Assembly (NCBI GenBank): GCA_900768755.1
Contig: CAAGDV010000019.1
Coordinates: forward strand, 1-24,659
Reading direction: 5' to 3'
Origin: Lachnospiraceae bacterium
GTDB taxonomy: Bacteria > Bacillota > Clostridia > Lachnospirales > Lachnospiraceae
DNA length: 24,659 bases
Numbering within the stretch: position 1 is the stretch's first letter; every line of letters begins with the position of its first letter. A program made the position numbers and the translations under genes. Below are positions 21,812 to 24,659 of the stretch, piece after piece. The notes below the pieces were generated by a model. It was not told where the DNA came from and did no database searches. It saw nothing but the letters and a program-made list of their open reading frames with translations.

Positions 21812-23586
21812 ATGCAACAAAAGAAGACGAAGAAGAGAAGGAGTCCTTTAAACTGGGCGTGATGCTTCGTCTGTTCAAATACCTGATAAAATACCGCAAG
21901 CAGGTTATAGTTGTTCTGCTGTGCATGTTTTTGTCTCTGGCGATATCAATTATCAATCCGTTGTTGATTGAGAATGCTATTGAAAACCATATCAAGGTCT
22001 TTGACTGGAAGGGACTTGCGATAATTGCAGGGATTTCACTTGCCTTGAGCATCATCGCGATGTTTAATTCAAAATTCTGGATGAAGACAATGGCAAAGGT
22101 GTCCAACAACGTCCTGATGGAAATAAGGGATGAACTTTACTCGCATATCCAGACGTTGGGATTCAGCTTTTTTGACAGCAGACCAACCGGAAAAATACTC
22201 GCAAGAGTAATCGGCGATGTCAACTCGCTTAAGGATGTTCTGCAGAGCACGGTCACACAGCTTTTGCCGGATTTTCTGCTGGTTGTCGTGGTGTTTGTCG
22301 TGATGCTGATCAAAAACCCGTGGCTTACGCTTTCGGCGGTTATTGCGATTCCGATTTTTGCAGTCGGTATGTTTTTCTCGGAGATAATCGCGCACAAGCG
22401 CTGGCAGGTGTTTAGAAAGAAGTCTTCCAACATCTCGGCGTTCGTTCATGAGAATTTGTCGGGAATAGGAATTGTGCAGAGCTTTAACGCGGAGGAGGAG
22501 TCGCAGAAAGAATTCTCAGACTTGGTTGACGAGCACAGAAGGTCATTCAGAAGCTGCGTTGCGGTTGCAGATATGTTCGGCCCTGCGATTGAGATTGCAT
22601 GGGGAGTGGGAACATTTTTCCTCTACTACATAGGTATCAAAAAACTCGGTTTTGATGCAGTAGGATACGGAACCTACACCGCATTTGCCATCTATCTTTC
22701 GATGTTCTGGGGACCGATAAGAAACCTTGCTTCGTATTACAATAAGCTGGTTACAAACATGTCCGCCGCAGAGCGAGTGTTTGCCATAATGGATGAGAAG
22801 TCCGAGGTAATGGATAAGCCCGATGCTTATGAACTGCCGGAGATTAAGGGCGTGGTTGATTTTTCACATGTGTCTTTTGCATATCCGGATGAGCCCGAGA
22901 CCAAAGTGCTTCACGACGTTAATCTGCATGTCAACGCGGGCGAGACCATCGCGTTAGTGGGAGCTACCGGAGCCGGCAAAACAACGATTGTCAACCTCAT
23001 CAGCCGTTTTTACAATGCGACCGAGGGTACGGTATCAATCGACGGACACAATATACTTGATGTTACAATCAATAGTCTAAGAAGACAGATGGGCGTTATG
23101 ACCCAGGAAAACTATCTGTTTTCGGGTACGGTAAGGGAAAACATAAAGTACGGAAGACTTGATGCGACTGATGACGAGATGATTGCCGCAGCAAAAGCGG
23201 TCAATGCCCATGATTTCATTATGAAGATGGAGAAAGGCTACGACACGGAAATCAGTGAGCGCGGCGCAAGCCTCTCAATCGGACAGCGTCAGCTGCTTGC
23301 GTTTGCAAGAACCATGGTATCCGACCCCAAGGTGCTTATACTTGATGAGGCAACCTCAAGCATCGATACCCACACCGAGATTCTTGTGCAGCAGGGCATT
23401 GAGTCGCTCCTTAAGGGAAGAACCTCTTTTGTTATCGCTCACAGACTTTCGACAATAAAGAATGCGGACAGAATCTGCGTCATCGACGATGGCGGAATCA
23501 AGGAATCCGGAACGCATGATGAGCTTATGGAACTTAAGGGAGAGTACTACAACCTTTACGAAGCTCAGTTCAAGAATATAAAATAA
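21802..23586 (+). CDS. ABC exporter subunit with canonical catalytic Glu
   Basis: A 594-residue half-transporter partnering the preceding one. It has about six transmembrane helices, coupling-helix sequence typical of exporters (VHENLSGIGIVQSFNAEE), Walker A GATGAGKTT (387-395), signature LSIGQRQL (491-498, with Ile for the second residue of the usual SGG) and Walker B VLILDEATSSID with catalytic E516. The odd signature faces the degenerate Walker site of the partner in the dimer, while this subunit's good Walker site faces the partner's canonical LSGGQ. So there is one working and one degenerate ATP site, as in BmrCD and TM287/288. A GAGGAG run in the end of the upstream gene serves as ribosome binding site. 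The substrate is unknown. Confidence 0.93.
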   Translation: MSINATKEDEEEKESFKLGVMLRLFKYLIKYRKQVIVVLLCMFLSLAISIINPLLIENAIENHIKVFDWKGLAIIAGISLALSIIAMFNSKFWMKTMAKVSNNVLMEIRDELYSHIQTLGFSFFDSRPTGKILARVIGDVNSLKDVLQSTVTQLLPDFLLVVVVFVVMLIKNPWLTLSAVIAIPIFAVGMFFSEIIAHKRWQVFRKKSSNISAFVHENLSGIGIVQSFNAEEESQKEFSDLVDEHRRSFRSCVAVADMFGPAIEIAWGVGTFFLYYIGIKKLGFDAVGYGTYTAFAIYLSMFWGPIRNLASYYNKLVTNMSAAERVFAIMDEKSEVMDKPDAYELPEIKGVVDFSHVSFAYPDEPETKVLHDVNLHVNAGETIALVGATGAGKTTIVNLISRFYNATEGTVSIDGHNILDVTINSLRRQMGVMTQENYLFSGTVRENIKYGRLDATDDEMIAAAKAVNAHDFIMKMEKGYDTEISERGASLSIGQRQLLAFARTMVSDPKVLILDEATSSIDTHTEILVQQGIESLLKGRTSFVIAHRLSTIKNADRICVIDDGGIKESGTHDELMELKGEYYNLYEAQFKNIK

Positions 23587-23590
23587 AACT

Positions 23591-23712
23591 TATAATAAAA
23601 GCACTTCAGCAAGACGTTCGCACTACGTTGCAATCGTAACAGTACTAAGGCTGCAAAATACGCAGCCTAAGTGCTGACGATTGCAAAGTCTTGCAGAAGT
23701 GCTTTTATTATA
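23591..23712. repeat. 122-base nested inverted repeat
   Basis: Outer arms TATAATAAAAGCACTTC (23591-23607) and its exact complement at 23696-23712 are followed inward by GCAAGAC (23609-23615) with GTCTTGC (23688-23694), TTGCAATCGT (23628-23637) with ACGATTGCAA (23677-23686), and a 15-base inner stem (23640-23654 with 23662-23676, two imperfect positions) around a 7-base loop. The only large asymmetry is 12 unpaired bases at 23616-23627. It begins 5 bases after the exporter stop. The A-run/T-run flanks would make it a bidirectional terminator; the TA ends also fit a small miniature element. Confidence 0.85.
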
Positions 23713-23737
23713 TGCAGATGTGCGAGACACCACTTTG

Positions 23738-23766
23738 TTGATATTTACATAAAATCGGCAAATAAT
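23738..23766 (+). promoter_or_regulatory. Promoter candidate for the EF-hand gene
   Basis: TTGATA (23738-23743) and AATAAT (23761-23766) are spaced 17 bases, about 120 bases before the EF-hand ATG. Confidence 0.45.
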
Positions 23767-23770
23767 TACA

Positions 23771-23792
23771 TTCCTGTTCGATTTCTGTTCGA
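23771..23792. repeat. Tandem 11-base repeat below the promoter
   Basis: TTCCTGTTCGA (23771-23781) is followed at once by TTTCTGTTCGA (23782-23792), one mismatch. The spacing of one helical turn and position at about +1 to +20 of the predicted transcript suggest a regulator-binding site. Confidence 0.4.
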
Positions 23793-23885
23793 ATACGTGT
23801 CCTTTATTTGGTACACGGGGTGGAGTATTATGGATGTATTAAGGAATGTATCAAAGCAGAATAATCTTTTTTGGAGGTGCGAAAA

Positions 23886-24059
23886 ATGGACAGATGGATG
23901 GATTTCAACAGAGATGGAGAAGTTGATTCTACAGAACTGTATCTCGCGGAGGAGATGCTTTGCACAAGCAGAGAAGAACATATTGCTCTGTTTGGCGACG
24001 CCGGGGACTTTGCGGACGATGCAGATGATGATGATGATTTTGATGACGATGCATACTAG
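23886..24059 (+). CDS. Small acidic single EF-hand protein
   Basis: A 57-residue protein. Residues 6-17 (DFNRDGEVDSTE) fit the EF-hand calcium loop at every ligand position: D6, N8, D10, E12, D14 and E17, with the invariant Gly at 11 and Val at 13, followed by a helix (LYLAEEML). The C-terminal 20 residues are almost only Asp and Ala. No signal peptide or membrane segment is seen, so it should be cytoplasmic. TGGAGGTG about 8 bases upstream fixes ATG 23886. Function is not known; calcium or other divalent-ion binding is inferred. The next gene, 49 bases on, encodes a small membrane protein, and both end before one terminator. Confidence 0.8.
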   Translation: MDRWMDFNRDGEVDSTELYLAEEMLCTSREEHIALFGDAGDFADDADDDDDFDDDAY

Positions 24060-24108
24060 TTTTAAGTGAGTATGAAGGCATTATGCGAGAAAAAGGGAGG
24101 ACATGGAT

Positions 24109-24492
24109 ATGAATACATCAAAAAATTTTTGGGGAAAATGTGTGGATTTCTTAGGATTGAGAAAAGGAGCGGACTGTAATTACGGACACAAGGTCAAAGT
24201 CTTTGCAAGAATAATAATGTGGATTGGAATCACTGTAGGCACGATTTCCTTCCTGTTCTGTGTTATCGGTGTAATTAAAATTCTGATTCAATACAGTAGC
24301 ATGAATCACCGCCTGTTATCACATTCGACAGTATTTAGAAACGCACTCAAAAGCATGTGGCAGAGCATTATTATCATAGTAGTGTCCATTGTTTCGAACA
24401 TTCCGATTAGTGCTTTTGGACAGCTGGTTGCGGACACAAGGAAAAACAGAGAATTGCTGGAGAAGATGGATAGGGAGCAGGGAAAAGAGTAG
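24109..24492 (+). CDS. Small two-helix membrane protein, unknown function
   Basis: A 127-residue protein not recognised from any family. Residues about 31-60 (VFARIIMWIGITVGTISFLF and on) and 85-108 form two transmembrane helices; both ends are charged and the C-terminal tail (RKNRELLEKMDREQGKE) is probably a cytoplasmic helix. ATG 24109 is preferred, since GGGAGG (24095-24100) lies 8 bases before it but only 2 bases before ATG 24103. It follows the EF-hand gene on the same strand with no terminator between them, and a strong terminator comes about 50 bases after its stop. Confidence 0.7.
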   Translation: MNTSKNFWGKCVDFLGLRKGADCNYGHKVKVFARIIMWIGITVGTISFLFCVIGVIKILIQYSSMNHRLLSHSTVFRNALKSMWQSIIIIVVSIVSNIPISAFGQLVADTRKNRELLEKMDREQGKE

Positions 24493-24541
24493 GAGGATTC
24501 ATGTTCGTATTTCGGTTTACATTTCTACTTGAATTATATTG

Positions 24542-24587
24542 ACCTGTATGCTATGATAACCGTAAGCATACAGGTTTTTCTTTTTTT
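24542..24587 (+). terminator. Strong intrinsic terminator
   Basis: ACCTGTATGCT (24542-24552) and AGCATACAGGT (24565-24575) are perfect 11-base reverse complements, followed by TTTTTCTTTTTTT. It ends the EF-hand/membrane protein unit. Nothing further is identified to the end of the window except a small CGGC/GCCG hairpin near 24592-24603. Confidence 0.93.
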
Positions 24588-24659
24588 GCGGCGTTCGCCG
24601 GTTCTTTTATGGGATGTGTCGAAGACTCTATGCTTAACAATCACTTTTTTAATGCATAA

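Noticed and set aside
22069..22449. Minus-strand frames of about 100-126 codons inside the second ABC gene
   Set aside because: Antisense shadows of a well-conserved gene; composition is not protein-like.
23829..24069. Frame on the plus strand overlapping the EF-hand gene, with a GGTGGAG before ATG 23829
   Set aside because: Its sequence (Met/Leu-rich run from the GAT repeats) is what the Asp-rich tail gives when read out of frame, while the 23886 frame has a full EF-hand loop and a better ribosome binding site.

Overview
The window looks like chromosomal DNA of a low-to-moderate GC Gram-positive bacterium of the Clostridia, most likely a Lachnospiraceae-type gut anaerobe. The grounds are the trmN6-rsmI pair, strong AGGAGG-type ribosome binding sites, sigma-A-like promoters, several lipoproteins with Thr/Glu-rich linkers, a fused chorismate mutase/prephenate dehydratase, a DUF815 ATPase and an OFA-type transporter. 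No rRNA, tRNA, CRISPR array, transposase gene or phage gene was seen. Assignments rest on motifs and recalled family patterns; no search was run.

Layout. 1-2362: the tail of a tRNA methyltransferase, rsmI, and two HD-domain phosphohydrolases. 2363-4620: an AT-rich accessory patch with a RhuM-family gene, decayed or unrecognised short frames, inverted repeats, a small Cys-containing protein and a CPCC-family remnant. 4635-7326: an AraC/GyrI-like regulator, a truncated YitT-type membrane gene, a 2H phosphoesterase and an APH(3')-like aminoglycoside phosphotransferase. 7448-10020: two secreted lipoproteins acting on cell-wall sugars (NagZ-like GH3 and PdaA-like deacetylase). 10135-11808: a GNAT acetyltransferase and an alkaline-phosphatase-superfamily phosphodiesterase, followed by two hairpins.

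11985-14492 (minus strand): an OFA-family transporter with a clear promoter and a perfect palindrome at its transcription start, and a membrane-anchored DUF5050-like protein. 14625-16942: pheA and a DUF815 AAA+ ATPase, whose end overlaps a convergent PHP-domain phosphoesterase. 17917-19639: a transglutaminase-like lipoprotein convergent with a zinc-ribbon membrane protein.

19734-23586 is the most interesting part. A TTGACA promoter drives a leader with a 26-codon peptide frame on an excellent ribosome binding site, exchangeable hairpins and an intrinsic terminator, followed by two overlapping genes for an asymmetric heterodimeric ABC exporter. This matches the architecture of ribosome-mediated attenuators such as bmrB-bmrCD of Bacillus subtilis. 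The operon ends at a 122-base nested inverted repeat (23591-23712). Beyond it lie a 57-residue acidic protein with one textbook EF-hand loop, a small two-helix membrane protein and a strong terminator.
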